Positions 11,420-22,389 of a stretch of DNA of 64,000 nt are shown here, piece by piece (the first letter of the stretch is position 1; every line of letters starts with the position of its first letter). The notes beneath the pieces are model-generated. The model did not search any database. It had not been told where the DNA came from and saw nothing but the letters and a program-made list of their open reading frames with translations. The DNA is from Onthophagus taurus. Taxonomy: Eukaryota; Arthropoda; Insecta; Coleoptera; Scarabaeidae. The stretch covers positions 19,716,001-19,780,000 of the forward strand of contig NC_091976.1 in the NCBI RefSeq assembly GCF_036711975.1, read 5' to 3'. Both the position numbers and the translations under genes were made by a program.

Positions 11420-11800
11420 TTTGAATTATTCTTAAGTTTAAACTTCAAATTTACTTTCCGAAAGGAAAAGAAATAAACACTGTCACTTTAACATTTAGAA
11501 TTTTTATGAAATTTTGAAAAACAAACTCTGTGGAGTTGTCAAAGTTACGTAACGACTCTAATTAAAAAATTACCCTTCTCAAATAAAGATTTCCTTGAAC
11601 TTAAAACACAATGAAAAATTGCGTAACAACCTCAACAACCGCAACTCTTTTCCTATCTACGTTACATCGAGGTTTTATTCAATAATAAATGTTCCGGACG
11701 TGTTAATTGAATCTTAATAACACGATACATTATTTGGATATCCTCAAAAGAACCCATCAAATATGGGGAATAGTCGAAGATTTATCATCAACCAGATGAG
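11420..11800. promoter_or_regulatory. Shared divergent upstream region of gene A and the cuticle gene
   Basis: A 381-bp interval separates the ATG of gene A (minus) from the ATG of the cuticle gene (plus), so both promoters must lie here or overlap neighbouring exons. I see no clear TATAAA box. A short out-of-frame ATG at 11796 precedes the cuticle ATG by five bases. Confidence 0.4.
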
Positions 11801-12292
11801 ATGTTTACTAAAAACATTTTTATAATTTTTCTTTTTTACTTATTTATTGATTTTGTGAATACTCAAAATGATGGGACCAAAAATGTAGACGAAAATGAGA
11901 AAATAAACGAAGATGTAACAGAAAATGCGACTGAAGATAACGGTGGAATCATCTTTCAAAAATTTGATACTCCCCAATTACTCCCAGATGGGCGACAAAC
12001 GTATAAATTCAGGTAAAACGTTATCTTTTAACGTTTCATTTATTAATTTTAAATTAATTAAAGTTTTGAAACTGAGGGTTCGATAAAAAGAGAAGAAAGA
12101 GGGGAAGCTGATTCAAAAAATGGAATCTCAATAATCGGAACTTACACTTACCTCAAACCGGATAATACAATCCAAAAAGTTTTTTACACAGCTGGTTCTA
12201 AAGGATTCGTTTTAATACCGGAAAAAGTATTTTTAAGATATCGAGGTCGACAAAGAATTCCCGCCCCAGCTTTGGCTTCTTTAGCAGGATAA
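11801..12292 (+). CDS. Secreted cuticle protein, Rebers-Riddiford chitin-binding domain (146 aa)
   Basis: Two exons, 11801-12012 and 12064-12292, join in frame to 146 residues. Residues 1-21 are a hydrophobic signal peptide (MFTKNIFIIFLFYLFIDFVN). An acidic Asn/Glu/Asp segment follows, then the R&R-type chitin-binding domain (TYKFSFETEGSIKREERGE ... GTYTYLKPDN ... VFYTAGSKGFV). The intron interrupts just at the start of the domain, with AG|T completing a Ser codon. Such proteins are secreted by epidermis and bind chitin. The usual x-P-x-x-P after the final G-[FY] is altered to V-L-I-P-E, a diverged copy. AATAAA lies at 12311. It is the only gene between A and B and is unrelated to them. Confidence 0.88.
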
Positions 12293-12354
12293 TTAATCAA
12301 AAAAAAAAGTAATAAATAAGAACTCAAAAATAAAGTTATTAGTATTATTTTGTC

Positions 12355-13490
12355 TTATCGTAAATTAACATCTTTTTTTAAACACCCTTTTCCTTTTCGT
12401 TCCGTAATTTTCTTACACCGTGTAAGTAAAGACGAAGATTCTGGAGATTCATGAAGGCATTTGCCTACAGTTAAAGGTCGACAATTCTTTTTATTCCTCT
12501 TAATAAATTTAGTAATTAAATCTAAATCCGTAAGAGAATCACTAAATATTTGCGAATTATTTGTCATAATTTCTTCAAGTACAAGATTTTTGGATTGTTT
12601 TGAATTTGATGATTCTCCCTTAAATTTATCAAGTTCTTCTTGAGAACTACTCGATTTTGCATTAACTTTCATAATTTCCGTTATTTGTTCTTGAGAAAAT
12701 TTCGTGGTTACCGGCACACCACTTGAAGTAGCGTCAAAAGAATTTAAACTACCAACTTCATCTTCATCGCCGATTGATAATTTTGAAGAAGGCGAAGTTA
12801 CGGCGTAATTAGAATCATCGTTTGATGACATATCGCTATAAATGTTAGCTAGAATTTTCGCTGTCCAATCTGATAAGTAAATTAACAATTGAGAATGGTT
12901 ATTTGTTGATCTTCTTGTTGGGATGTCTATTGAGTATAAGCTGGCTAATAGTTCTAATATGTTTAATGAAATTGCTCTCGTTCCTGGTGACATTGTTGGA
13001 GGGGGTTCGTTATTTAAAGCATGTTCCGTTGCTTTACGAATGGCTCTTTCAACCAAAGAAAATGTTTCATCTTGATTAGTTCCTAAAGAATTTTGAAGTA
13101 AATTATTATGAAGCCCACATTTCGTTGTTACCCGATAAGATTCTCTACAATTAAAATTTAACTACTTTTTAATTAATAAAAAAAAACATCAACATTTCAC
13201 ACCAACTTCATCATGTTACAAAAATCTTCTTCAAGTTTATTTTGAAACATCTCAACTTCTTCCTTAGAAAACACCCGGTGGAAGCACTGACATCGATCCA
13301 ACATTAACCAACTAGGAGGAACGACAACTCCGCGCATTCTATAAGGATTAAAAGGACGTTTTTTCGTTTTAAGTTCTAACACTTCTTCCATTTCGAGTGA
13401 TTCGTCAGTACGCACGGTGTTTATTTTCTTTTTCGAAGAGTTACTCATCTTTGAACTGTAAGACATACTGGAAAATTTTGACATTACCAA
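12355..13490 (-). CDS. THEG-like repeat protein, gene B (359 aa)
   Basis: Two exons, 13201-13490 and 12355-13144, join in frame (K-L-V-E-S-Y across the intron). Translation can begin at the ATG at 13490 or at 13484 two codons later. Module 1 (about 52-92) is degenerate: it keeps P-P-S-W-L-M-L and VFSKEEVEMFQNKLEEDF but has lost the SRPK core. Module 2 (about 125-199) is well kept: NEPPPTMSPGTRAISLNILE and YLSDWTAKILANIY. The C-terminal 160 residues are Ser/Asn-rich and end in a basic patch. Its stop codon is only 62 bp from the stop of the convergent cuticle gene. The function is unknown; family membership rests on module 2. Confidence 0.82.
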
Positions 13491-14359
13491 ACTTCAAAAC
13501 TAAAATTATTTATTAAAAGTCAACATTTAATTTGCAAATCTAAAGTTTATTTTAGTCATATAAGAAACTATCATTAACGTCAAAATTGGGGACAATCATC
13601 AAATAGTACAAATTCAACAAATATATATACAAATTTACTGTGTTCTCGACGAATCAAAACATTTTGACAATTTTAAGTTAACCTGAAAATACAAAAAATT
13701 AATTAGATTATCTAGGATAATATAGGTTATAATAAGTAACACTCTTTTTATAGCTAGTAATCAAATACTTAATTAAAAAGTAAATATCTGTGAAGAAAAG
13801 TAAAAGATTTCAAAACGCCCACTGAAAAAGTGGTTTACTAGGTTCACTATAAATTTTGAATATTTTAAGAACCTCAAAACACATTTTAAAGACTTAAGAA
13901 ATAGCTGTCTTTGGACTTCAAGTCAGTGCTGCGCTTAGCAAGCACTACCTCATCGCAGAGACAAACCTTATCCATGATTATCTGCTCTTGCCATAGATTA
14001 AGTAGTATTTGGTCGATGCACAAGAAAGTTAACCTTTTAAGGTCAGGATTGTTCAAAAAATTCCAGTTGAGTACCTAAAAGTTGATGCCTAAATCAAAAC
14101 TATCAAATAAACCACACTACCATGAATGTTCTCTTATCAAAGAATTGTTAAAAAACATAGTTCAACCTATTAGCCCATACCTTCCAACCATACTTGGCTA
14201 TGTCAACAAGAATGGCATACTCAGAATGAAACATACTTTCGTGAACTTAGAATCAATCCTGCATTTTATAACATGCAACATATCTGGTGAATGCTAATGA
14301 TTAGCTGCAAATACTGAGAGGTGTATATTTAAGATAACCTTTTGTCTTGTTGAAGTTGA
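13491..14359. other. Intergenic, no gene recognised
   Basis: AT-rich sequence upstream of gene B. A 71-codon plus frame at 14082 shows no recognisable domain and no splice context. It is most likely transposon-derived filler that leads into the LINE fragment at 14360. Confidence 0.4.
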
Positions 14360-14610
14360 AAACATTGTTAGGTTTGCCAAAGCTCATAGAATAAGACTGA
14401 TGGGACACATCTTAAGAATGAGGGAAACACCGAAAAGTATTTGCGAGCAAACCAGATATACCAACAAATAAAGGAAGACCTAGAATGGGATGGATAGACT
14501 GCGACTAACGACATAAAAAGCAACGCGTTCAAAATTGGAAGTGTCAACACTTAATAAAGTGGAGTGGAGGCAATTGTTCAGAAGACCAAATTTCACTAAG
14601 GCCATAGGAT
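14360..14610 (+). pseudogene. LINE reverse transcriptase C-terminal fragment
   Basis: The interrupted frame AKAHRIRLMGHILRMRETPK, then a G-R-P-R-M-x-W-x-D-like stretch and VEWRQLFRRPNF, matches the common tail of LINE polymerases (GH-x-x-RM-x-E ... GRPR-x-RW-x-D ... WR-x-x-V). Frameshifts and stops make it a relic. Confidence 0.6.
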
Positions 14611-14819
14611 ACGGCCAAATACCTCACAAATGCGAATTTTGAAAACAAAGGATGTTGTTCCAAAGTGGGGAAATCCCCATCTACAAAGTTGTGTTTTATC
14701 GAATCTGGGAGAGACAAAACTCACTACTTAGACCAAAACTCAACTCAAGAATCAGAATGAGAATCATCTGCTATGTATGCAGAGAAAGTCTTCAAAAGCA
14801 ACAAGCTAGAGTTAAATTG

Positions 14820-14990
14820 ACCTTTGCAACTTCATGGCTCACAGCTAGAACAGACATTTGTCTTTCAAACCGATGCTAGTAAAAACGGAGAAGAGGTGGA
14901 AAAAAACTACCACGCCAATAAGTAGGAATATCTCGCCCTTATATGGTCCAACTAGTTTCAAGTGAAAGAAGACCAAGCTCACTCTGTTGA
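14820..14990 (+). pseudogene. Possible LTR-retrotransposon RNase H fragment
   Basis: A frame reads TFVFQTDASKNGEE, then NYHANK, a stop, EYLALIW. This resembles the TDAS ... Y ... E-x-L-A-x-V-W signature of gypsy-type RNase H domains. It is very short and broken, so assignment is tentative. Confidence 0.4.
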
Positions 14991-15117
14991 TGTCCCGATT
15001 AACACAGAAGTAATTGCTTCAAAACCTGAGGTAACCCAAGAAATTAACATCAAGCAAAGGTTTAATCATCAGCAAAATATTACTTCAAAAACATAAAAGT
15101 ATATGGAAGAGTGTTAC

Positions 15118-18100
15118 TTATAGTATATGATTAATTTTTGTTTTACCTGTATTACGACCAATCCAATTAATTTTTCTTCCAAAGACACTCTTCGATTTAC
15201 TGACAAATGGTGCTCTAGTTAAATCAGTTAACGACTCGAAACTACTTTCATAGTCACTGTTATCGTCATAATTTCCTCTTATTAATCGCCATTTTGAAGG
15301 ACCAGGTTCTTTCTGTACCGACAAATTTGATCCACGCCGCTTTCTGTGTTGCTTTTCTCTCAACCTTCTTCTCTGTTCTCTTGCGCGTTCTCGGGCTTTG
15401 TGCTCTCTGAACAATCGTTTTTGCTCTCTTTTATGTTCCCTTTGAATCCTCTTTTGGGCTTTCTTCTCGGCCTTTTCTTTTTTCTTTTCTTCCTTCGTTA
15501 ATCTCTCCCTTTCTTTACTTTCGGTCCTTTCTCTCTTTCTTGCCATCTTTTTCGCTTTTCTTTCAGCCTTTACTTTTTCTTTACTTTCACTTCTTTCTTT
15601 CTTCCTTTCTTCATTTTCTAATCGCTTTCTTTCCTTTTCTCTTGCACGTTCCTGTTTTCTTGCGGCTTTTGCACTTTCTCTATCAGTGCTGCCACTTCTC
15701 TCTGCCTTTTCGGCCTTCTTTTTCGCCTTCCGTTCAGCTTTTTCTCTCTTTTTTACTTCTTTAACTTGCTTATCTCTTTCTTTACTTTCACTTCTTTCTC
15801 TCTTCTTTTCTTCATTTTCTAATCGTTTCCTTTCTTTCTCCCTAGCCCTTTCCTCTTTTCTTGCGGCTTTTGCACTTTCTTTATCAGTGCTGCCACTTCT
15901 CTCTGCCTTTTCGGCCTTCTTTTTCGCCTTCCGTTCAGCCTTTTCTCTCTTTTTTTCTTCTTTAACTTGTTTATCTTTTTCTTTACTTTCACTTCTTTCT
16001 CTCTTCTTTTCTTCGTTTTCTAATCGTTTCCTTTCTTTTTCCCTAGCCCTTTCCTCTTTTCTTGCGGCTTTTGCACTTTCTCTATCAGTGCTACCACTTT
16101 TCTCTGCCTTCTCGGCCTTCCTTTTCGCCTTTCGTTCAGCCTTTTCTCTCTTTTTTTCTTCTTTAACTTGCTTTTCTTTTTCTTTACTTTCACTTCTTTC
16201 TCTCTTCTTTTCTTCATTTTCTTTTCGTTTCCTTTCTTTTTCCTTAGCCCGTTCCTCTTTTCTTGCGGCTTTTGCACTTTCTTTATCAGTGCTGCCACTT
16301 ACCTCTGCCTTCTCGGCCTTCTTTTTCGCTTTCCTTTCAGCCCTTTCGCGTTTTCTTGCTTCCCTTTCTTCCTTTAATCTCGATTTACTTTCACTTCTTT
16401 CTCTTTTCTTTTCCTCGCGTAACTGCTTCTTAGCATTAGCTTTACTTTCACTTCTTTCTCTTTTTTCCGCTTTCGTTTTTGCTTTCTTCTCGGCCTTTTC
16501 TTTCATTCTCTCTTCACTTGCAAGTCTCTTTCTTTCTTTTTGAGCTTTTCGCTCTTCGGCAATTCTCAATTTTGCTATAGCTTTTTTAATTGCCTTTGTA
16601 GGATGTTCCATTTCACTTTGTAAACTATCTGTACTGTCTGAATCACTACTAGAGTCAGTGTGCCTTTTCTTAGAATGTCTTAATAATGCTTCTTCAAGCA
16701 TTACGGATGATGCATGTCGTAGTAGCTTTTCTGTAGGTTGTCGTTTTGGTTTTGTGTATGACTCATCACTTTCTGGTGGTGAAAACGCCCGTTTACGAAT
16801 TTTCTTTGACTTAGAAACTTCAAGATTATCATCTTTAGGTTTTTCTTTTTTAACATGTTTGCCATGTATAAGATCATCGAAATCGCTTAAGGAATCAGTT
16901 GTTGGATATTTTGAGACGGACTTTTTCTTTTTCGGTCCTTCTATTTGAACTTCACTTTCAATACGAGTCGGTTGAAATTGTGATATCACGTGAGGTTTTC
17001 CAGATTTATCATCTGGTTGTTTTTTCTTTAATTTCTTTTCTTTTTCAGGTTTATCTGACTTTTCACCTTCACTGCTACTTCTAAATGGCCAGATAGCTCT
17101 TTTAGCTTTCTTTTCTTTTTCTTTCTGTTCCTTTTTCTCTTTCTTTTCTTTTTCTTTCTGTTCCTTCTTCTCTTTCTTATCTTTTTCTATCTGTTCCTTC
17201 TTCTTTTTCTTTTCTTTTTCTTTCTGTTCCTTCTTCTCTTTCTGTTCTTTTTCTTTCCGTTCCTTCCTCTTTTTCTTTTGCTTAATCTTTCCTTTTTTGG
17301 TAAGTTTTCCTTTGGAATCCAATAACCTATCTATGCTTTTTATTTCCTTTAGAATTTCTGAATCAGAATCACTAGAACCAGGCTCCCCGGGAGCCCTTCT
17401 TTTCTTTTTATCTCCTAGACTTTCAATTTCGCTTTCGTAACGCTCAAGTTCTCGTTTATCTCTTTCCTTCTTCGACTTTTTCAAGTTTTCAGCATTTTTC
17501 TGTTTAGCTTTAGCTCCATCTATTTCGGCTTTACCTTTTTTTGCCTTTTCAATTGCGTCCCGTTTTGCATCCTTTTCAGCTTTATCTGCTGCCTCTATTG
17601 CGGCTTTTTCAATTGCGTACCGTTTTGCCTCCTTTTCAGCTTTATCTGCTGCTTCTATTGCGGCTTTTTCTTTTTTAGCTTTTTCAATTGCGTCGCGTTT
17701 TGCTTCCTTTTCAGCTTTATCTGCTGCCTCTATAGCGGCTTTTGCTTTTTTAGCTTTTTCAATTGCGTCCCGTTTTGCTTCCTGTTCAGCTTTATCTGCT
17801 TCCTTTGCAGCTTTAGCTGCTGCTTTAGCAGCTTCCTTTTCGGCCTTTGCTTTTGCTTTTCTTTCGGCCTTTTCTTTGACCGCTTCTTCTTTTTCTGGTT
17901 TATCAGTTTTTTCACCTTCACTGGATCCTCCAAAAGGCCAAAACTGTTTGCGTTCACCTTTAGGTTTCTTTTCTTTAGGTGCTTTTTTCAGTTTCTTCTT
18001 TTTTGGCTTAGTCTCATAGAAACTTTCAACAGAACCCACAGTTTGCTTTTTAGGTTTACGACTTTTATACAAATCTGCGAGACTATCTGAACTAGAATCA

Positions 18101-21100
18101 GTTTGACTACCACTATGTTTTCTATGTTTTTTATCTTTTTCCATTTCCACTTCATCTTGGAATATGAAAGACTTTCCTTCTTTTTTAATAGGAAGTTCCT
18201 TTTCTTTTGCCTCTTTAGGAACTCTTTTAGATTTTACTTTAGCCTCTTTAGGCACTTTTTCACGTTTTTCTTTTACAGATTTAGGTTTCTTTTTGGATTT
18301 TGATTTTTTCTTTTTACCTTTTCCTAATGCTTCATCAGATTCGCCATCACTAGAACTCGAATGTGAACCCAATCTTTGTGCTTGCTTTTCTTTTTCAAAT
18401 TGGGTATCACTTACACTGCGTTTAATCCTGCGTTTTTTCTCAGGAAACAGTTTAGATATTTTTTCTTTTAACGGTACTTCACGTTTCTCCTTTTCTAAAG
18501 CATCTCGTTCAGCTTTTTCTTTCATAGCTTTATCTTTTAATGCTTTAGCTGCTTCTTTGTCAGCGATTTCTTGCGCCTTTTTGGCGGCTTTTTCTTTTTC
18601 CAAAGCATCGCGTTCTGCTTTTTCTTGGGCCTCTTTTTCAGCCTTAGCCGCTTCCTTCTCGGCTTTATCTTTTGCTTTTTTATCAGCTTTTTCCTTTTCT
18701 AATGCATCTCTTTCCGCCTTTTCTTGGGCGTCTACTGCTTTTGGAACTGATTTCGTTTTCCCCAAACGTTCCTTTTCAGGTTTCGGTTTTTCTTCCGATT
18801 TTGCCTTAATTTTCGATGCTTTTTTATTTGCTGCTAAGCGATCTCCTTCTGCTTTTTCTTTTTCGGCTTTTTCTGCAGCTTTTTTCGCTGCGGCCTTTTC
18901 TAGAGCTATATTTTTAGCTCTTTCAGCGGCTTCAGCTGCAGCTTTATCTGCCGCAGCTTTCTTCTCCGCTTTTTTGAGAGCTTCCATGTTCTCTCTTTCT
19001 TTGGCTGCTTTTTCGACTTTTTCTTTTTCAAGAGCATCTCTAGCTGCCTTTTCTGCTCTTTCTTGAGCAATTTTTTCCGCTTTGGCTTTAGCCGCATTTT
19101 CATCGGCTAATTTCTTAGCTAAGAGTTCGGCTTCTTTTTCTTTAGCTTCTCTCGCCGCTTTATCAGCGGTTTCTTGTGCCAAAGCGTCCTTAACGGCTTT
19201 TTCTTCAGCCGCTTTCTTCGCTTTTTGAATTTCGAGAGCATCCTTTTCTTCTTTGTCTTTTGCTTTTTTATCTGCCTTTGCTAATTTCTTGCTCTCTTGC
19301 TTTTCCAATTTATCCTTTATAAATTTAGATTCTTCTCTAAGAATAGGTCTCAAATCTCCTTCAATTCCTATTGGTGTTTTAGCTTCTTTAATAACCTTTG
19401 ATGGTTTAACTCTTATTTCTTCTTTCTGTTTAGGTGGTTTCTCCTCTTTAGCTCGTTTTTTAGTTTCTTTTTCCGCTTTAACACTTACATCGACACCTTT
19501 TGATGCGGCTCTTGGGGCAATATAATCCGCAGGTTTTCCTATTGGAATATCTGGAGCAATCTTCGCTCTGATACTTAAATCGGATTCCTTAGGTGATGAT
19601 CTCGGTTTAATGTACGCTGCAGGCGGAGTTTTAACCTCTTTCGCTTGAGGTTTCTTAATATGAGAAGGCAATAAAGACTCTAAACTGGCAGATTTTGGTG
19701 GTAATTTAGACCCTTTCTCTTCTTTTATTGCCTTCTGTTGTTTTCTTTCTGCAGCTTCTCTTTCAGCCTTTTCTGCGGCTGCTTTGGCTGCTGCTTTTTC
19801 TGCAGCCTCTCTTTCAGCCTTTTCTAGGGCTGCTTTTGCTGCTGCTTTTTCTGCAGCCTCTCTTTCAGCCTTTTCTAGGGCTGCTTTCGCTGCTGCTCTT
19901 TCTGCAGCTTCTTTTTCAGCCTTTTCTAGGGCTGCTTTCGCTGCTGCTCTTTCTGCAGCTTCTTTTTCAGCCTTTTCTAGGGCTGCTTTCGCTGCTGCTC
20001 TTTCTGCAGCTTCTTTTTCAGCCTTTTCTAGGGCTGCTTTAGCTGCTGCTCTTTCTGCAGCTTCTCTTTCAGCCTTTTCTAGGGCTGCTTTAGCTGCTGC
20101 TCTTTCTGCAGCTTCTCTTTCAGCCTTTTCTAGGGCTGCTTTAGCTGCTGCTCTTTCTGCAGCTTCTCTTTCAGCCTTTTCTAGGGCTACTTTAGCTGCT
20201 ACGCTTCCTGCAGCTTCTTTTCTAGCCGTTTCTACGGCTAATATAGCTTTTGGTCTTTGTGTAGCTTCTCTTTCAGCCTTTTCTAGGGCTGCTTTAGCTG
20301 CTGCTCTTTCTGCAGCTTCTCTTTCTGCCTTTTCTGCGGCTGCTTTAGCTGCTGCTTTTTGTGCAGCTTCTTTATCAGCTCGTTCTTTTTCGGCTCTGAG
20401 TTGAGCTTCTCTTTCAGCCTTTTCCGCAGCTGCTTTAGCTGCTCTTTCTGCCGCTTCTTTTCTGGCTCTCTCCGCTTGATCATCTTCAACAGGACGTTTT
20501 ACTTCAACAGTAACTTTTGGTGCAATTTCTATTCTAGGCGGTATAGCTTTTGGTACACTAACATCTTTCATCGGTGTCGCTGGTAAAGTTTTGCCATAAT
20601 CAACAGAAGGAGGTGGTACTGTTACCCTTGGTTCCTTTATTACAATTATCGGCAAAGCTTTATCAGGTTTTATTGTTGGTCGAGATGTTTGCTTAGGTAC
20701 TGTCCTAATTGGTGTTTGTGCTGGTGTATCTTTAGTTGTTCCCATTTCCGCACGTGCTCGTTTACATAAGCATGTTAAACCAGCAGCTTTTGTTCGTTCT
20801 TCGCCAGGTAAAATTGTTGATCCTTCAACAACTTTATCTCGCGGAGAAACCGCAGTGTGTCCAAGCGATTCTGATACAGCAGTACCTACTGTTGCCTTCG
20901 CTTTTTGACAAGTACATCGCTTTTTAAGCGAAACTTCCAAAGGTGATGGAGTGGGTGCCGCTTGGACATCAACAGAAATTGGTGTTGTTTTCTTAACAGC
21001 AACTTCTTTTGATGGCCATAAGACATCTAAGGGAGGTTCTTCAAATACCACCGGTTTTCTTTTCGATATTTCGAATGTATATGCTCTTCTTGGTGTATCT

Positions 21101-22220
21101 GGTGGAGATGGTTTTCTTGATGTATCGATTGAAGGTGCCTTTCTTGGTAATCTACTCGGAGGTCGTCTTTTAGGTGGTGATGGTGGTGGTGGACGCATAT
21201 CTTTATATACACTTGCGGGCACCTTTTCATCGTGAGGTTTAAAATGTTTTGGCGGTGTTTTCTGAAAATCACCTTCTCCAATAGAAGACGATTCCTTACG
21301 GGCAAATTGGGCACCTTTTTGACTCTCTACCCCGAAATAATTATTACTGATGGATACTGCGGCCCAATCGGCAACCGAACTAAAAAATATCGCTTGCATA
21401 TCGGTGCTACTTCTTGAGGGAACGGGAACATCATGCAAATCACACAAGATTTGCAAGATGTTATCCGAAACCTCACGAAGTTGCATCGACATGATCACTG
21501 GCGGTTTATTAAGTGCGGCAAACGTTATCCCTCTACGAATTGCATGTTCAATGTGTTTATAGGCCTCTATTTTGGCCATCTCTTTTTGCATCTTTTTTCT
21601 ATCAACATGATTAGAACGTCGTTGTTGTTCCCGTTTCTTTTCCCGTCGCATTTGCTCGAAGTACTGTTCCGTACGTTCAGCTGATATAGCAAATTGTTCT
21701 TGAACTCTTTCTCTCAATTTCATCCGTCTCACATCGTCAAATATATCATGATATTGCATCCATGTTCCTAAAACGTGCCATTTTCGCGGCTCTGCCAAAC
21801 TGCTGGGAACATGGCGAACTGAACAGTTTGGACATTTCGTTCTTTCGAATCCAGGACATTTTTTGGATTCTCCGCAAGCTCTTATAAAATCGTATTCCCT
21901 AAACAAATAAGCAACTTATTTCGATTAATTAATTTTATATTTATTTACACAGTTTACCTCGGTGTTAAGGTATAATCTTCTTTGATGAAATTTTGAAATC
22001 TAGCTAATCGTTCGCAGTCGAAAACATCGCAGTAATCCTTCCAAGTTGAAAGACAAGCTGTCTTTTTTGGGCGGGATAATTCACTAATTCTGCGATAATC
22101 AGGTTGAGGCCTGTATTCACCAGGTTGTTCTCGATTTGCTGAAGCAATAAATAAACGTTTTTGTTTATAATTTATCTAATCATAATTACCATCATTTCCA
22201 TTTCGCCACTGATTTCGCAT
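15118..22220 (-). CDS. Giant THEG-like repeat protein, gene C (about 2,330 aa)
   Basis: Exons 22190-22220 (likely start MRNQWRNGND), 21958-22138 and 15118-21898 join in frame. Module 1 occurs twice: residues 26-68 (RRISELSRPKK ... STWKDYCDVF) and 102-140 (SSLAEPRKWHVLGTWMQYHD). Between them are four cysteines (79, 85, 93, 96) that could bind a metal. Module 2 spans 182-258 (PPVIMSMQLREVSDNILQIL ... VADWAAVSISNNY). A Pro-rich region with a few Cys-Lys motifs follows. The remaining 1,700 or so residues are almost entirely Lys/Glu/Ala/Arg and hold three repeat arrays, predicted to form long charged helices. A 6.8-kb exon of this kind is exceptional here. A good donor (CAG|GTAAAA) lies 11 codons before the stop, so a further 3' exon is possible. 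An upstream ATGGACAAG|GTACGT near 22364 may be a leader exon, but its phase does not fit. Function unknown; a cytoskeletal or axonemal scaffold is an inference. Confidence 0.85.
15600..16460 (-). repeat. 201-bp (67-aa) coding tandem repeat, four units
   Basis: The landmark TGCGGCTTTTGCACTTTC occurs at 15661, 15862, 16063 and 16264, exactly 201 bp apart. The encoded unit contains GSTD[KR]ESAKAARK, then ERAREKERKRLENEEKKRER, SESKE and KREKAERKAKKKAEKAE. It lies at residues of about 1,880-2,170 of gene C. Exact spacing and high similarity suggest recent unequal crossing-over under frame-keeping selection. Confidence 0.92.
17540..17800 (-). repeat. 75-bp (25-aa) coding repeat
   Basis: Gene C residues of about 1,437-1,524 repeat DKAEKEAKRDAIEKAKK-x-KAAIEAA, with one unit shortened by five residues. 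The unit is fully helical in character with alternating Lys and Glu. Confidence 0.85.
19744..20366 (-). repeat. 51-bp (17-aa) coding tandem repeat, about 12 units
   Basis: The TGCAGC landmark recurs every 51 bp (19801, 19852, 19903 and so on). The unit is A-E-R-A-A-A-K-A-A-L-E-K-A-E-R-E-A, at residues of about 580-790 of gene C. Most units are near-identical; one, near 20220, has diverged. The plus-strand frames opposite this array are antisense shadows. Confidence 0.93.
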
Positions 22221-22389
22221 TGTGGTCGAACATTCCTGGTATTTTTCTTCACCATTTCTTTCAGGTTAAAATTCCGGTTTAGTGCAAGTCTTTGTGTGCG
22301 ACAAAAAAATTATTTCACTATCGAAAAGCGTTGAAAAACGTGATCCAATACGTACCTTGTCCATTGATAGTTTTGTTAATTTCGAGATA

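Noticed and set aside
15686-16543. Long plus-strand ORF (285 aa, Phe/Ser/Leu-rich) opposite gene C
   Set aside because: It is the antisense shadow of the Lys/Glu repeats. Its composition and periodicity mirror the 201-bp units and it has no start context or domain.
18164-19066. Plus-strand ORF of 300 aa
   Set aside because: Antisense of the KEA-rich exon of gene C. Low complexity, no domain, and no splice partners.
19784-20404. Plus-strand ORF of 206 aa rich in Ala, Ser and Phe
   Set aside because: Antisense shadow of the 51-bp repeat; it repeats with the same 17-residue period as the sense array.
22351-22364. ATGGACAAG|GTACGT as first coding exon of gene C
   Set aside because: The phase does not match the acceptor that would be needed near 22240, and an in-frame stop lies just upstream. 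The ATG at 22220 is the simpler start; the short exon may be a leader.
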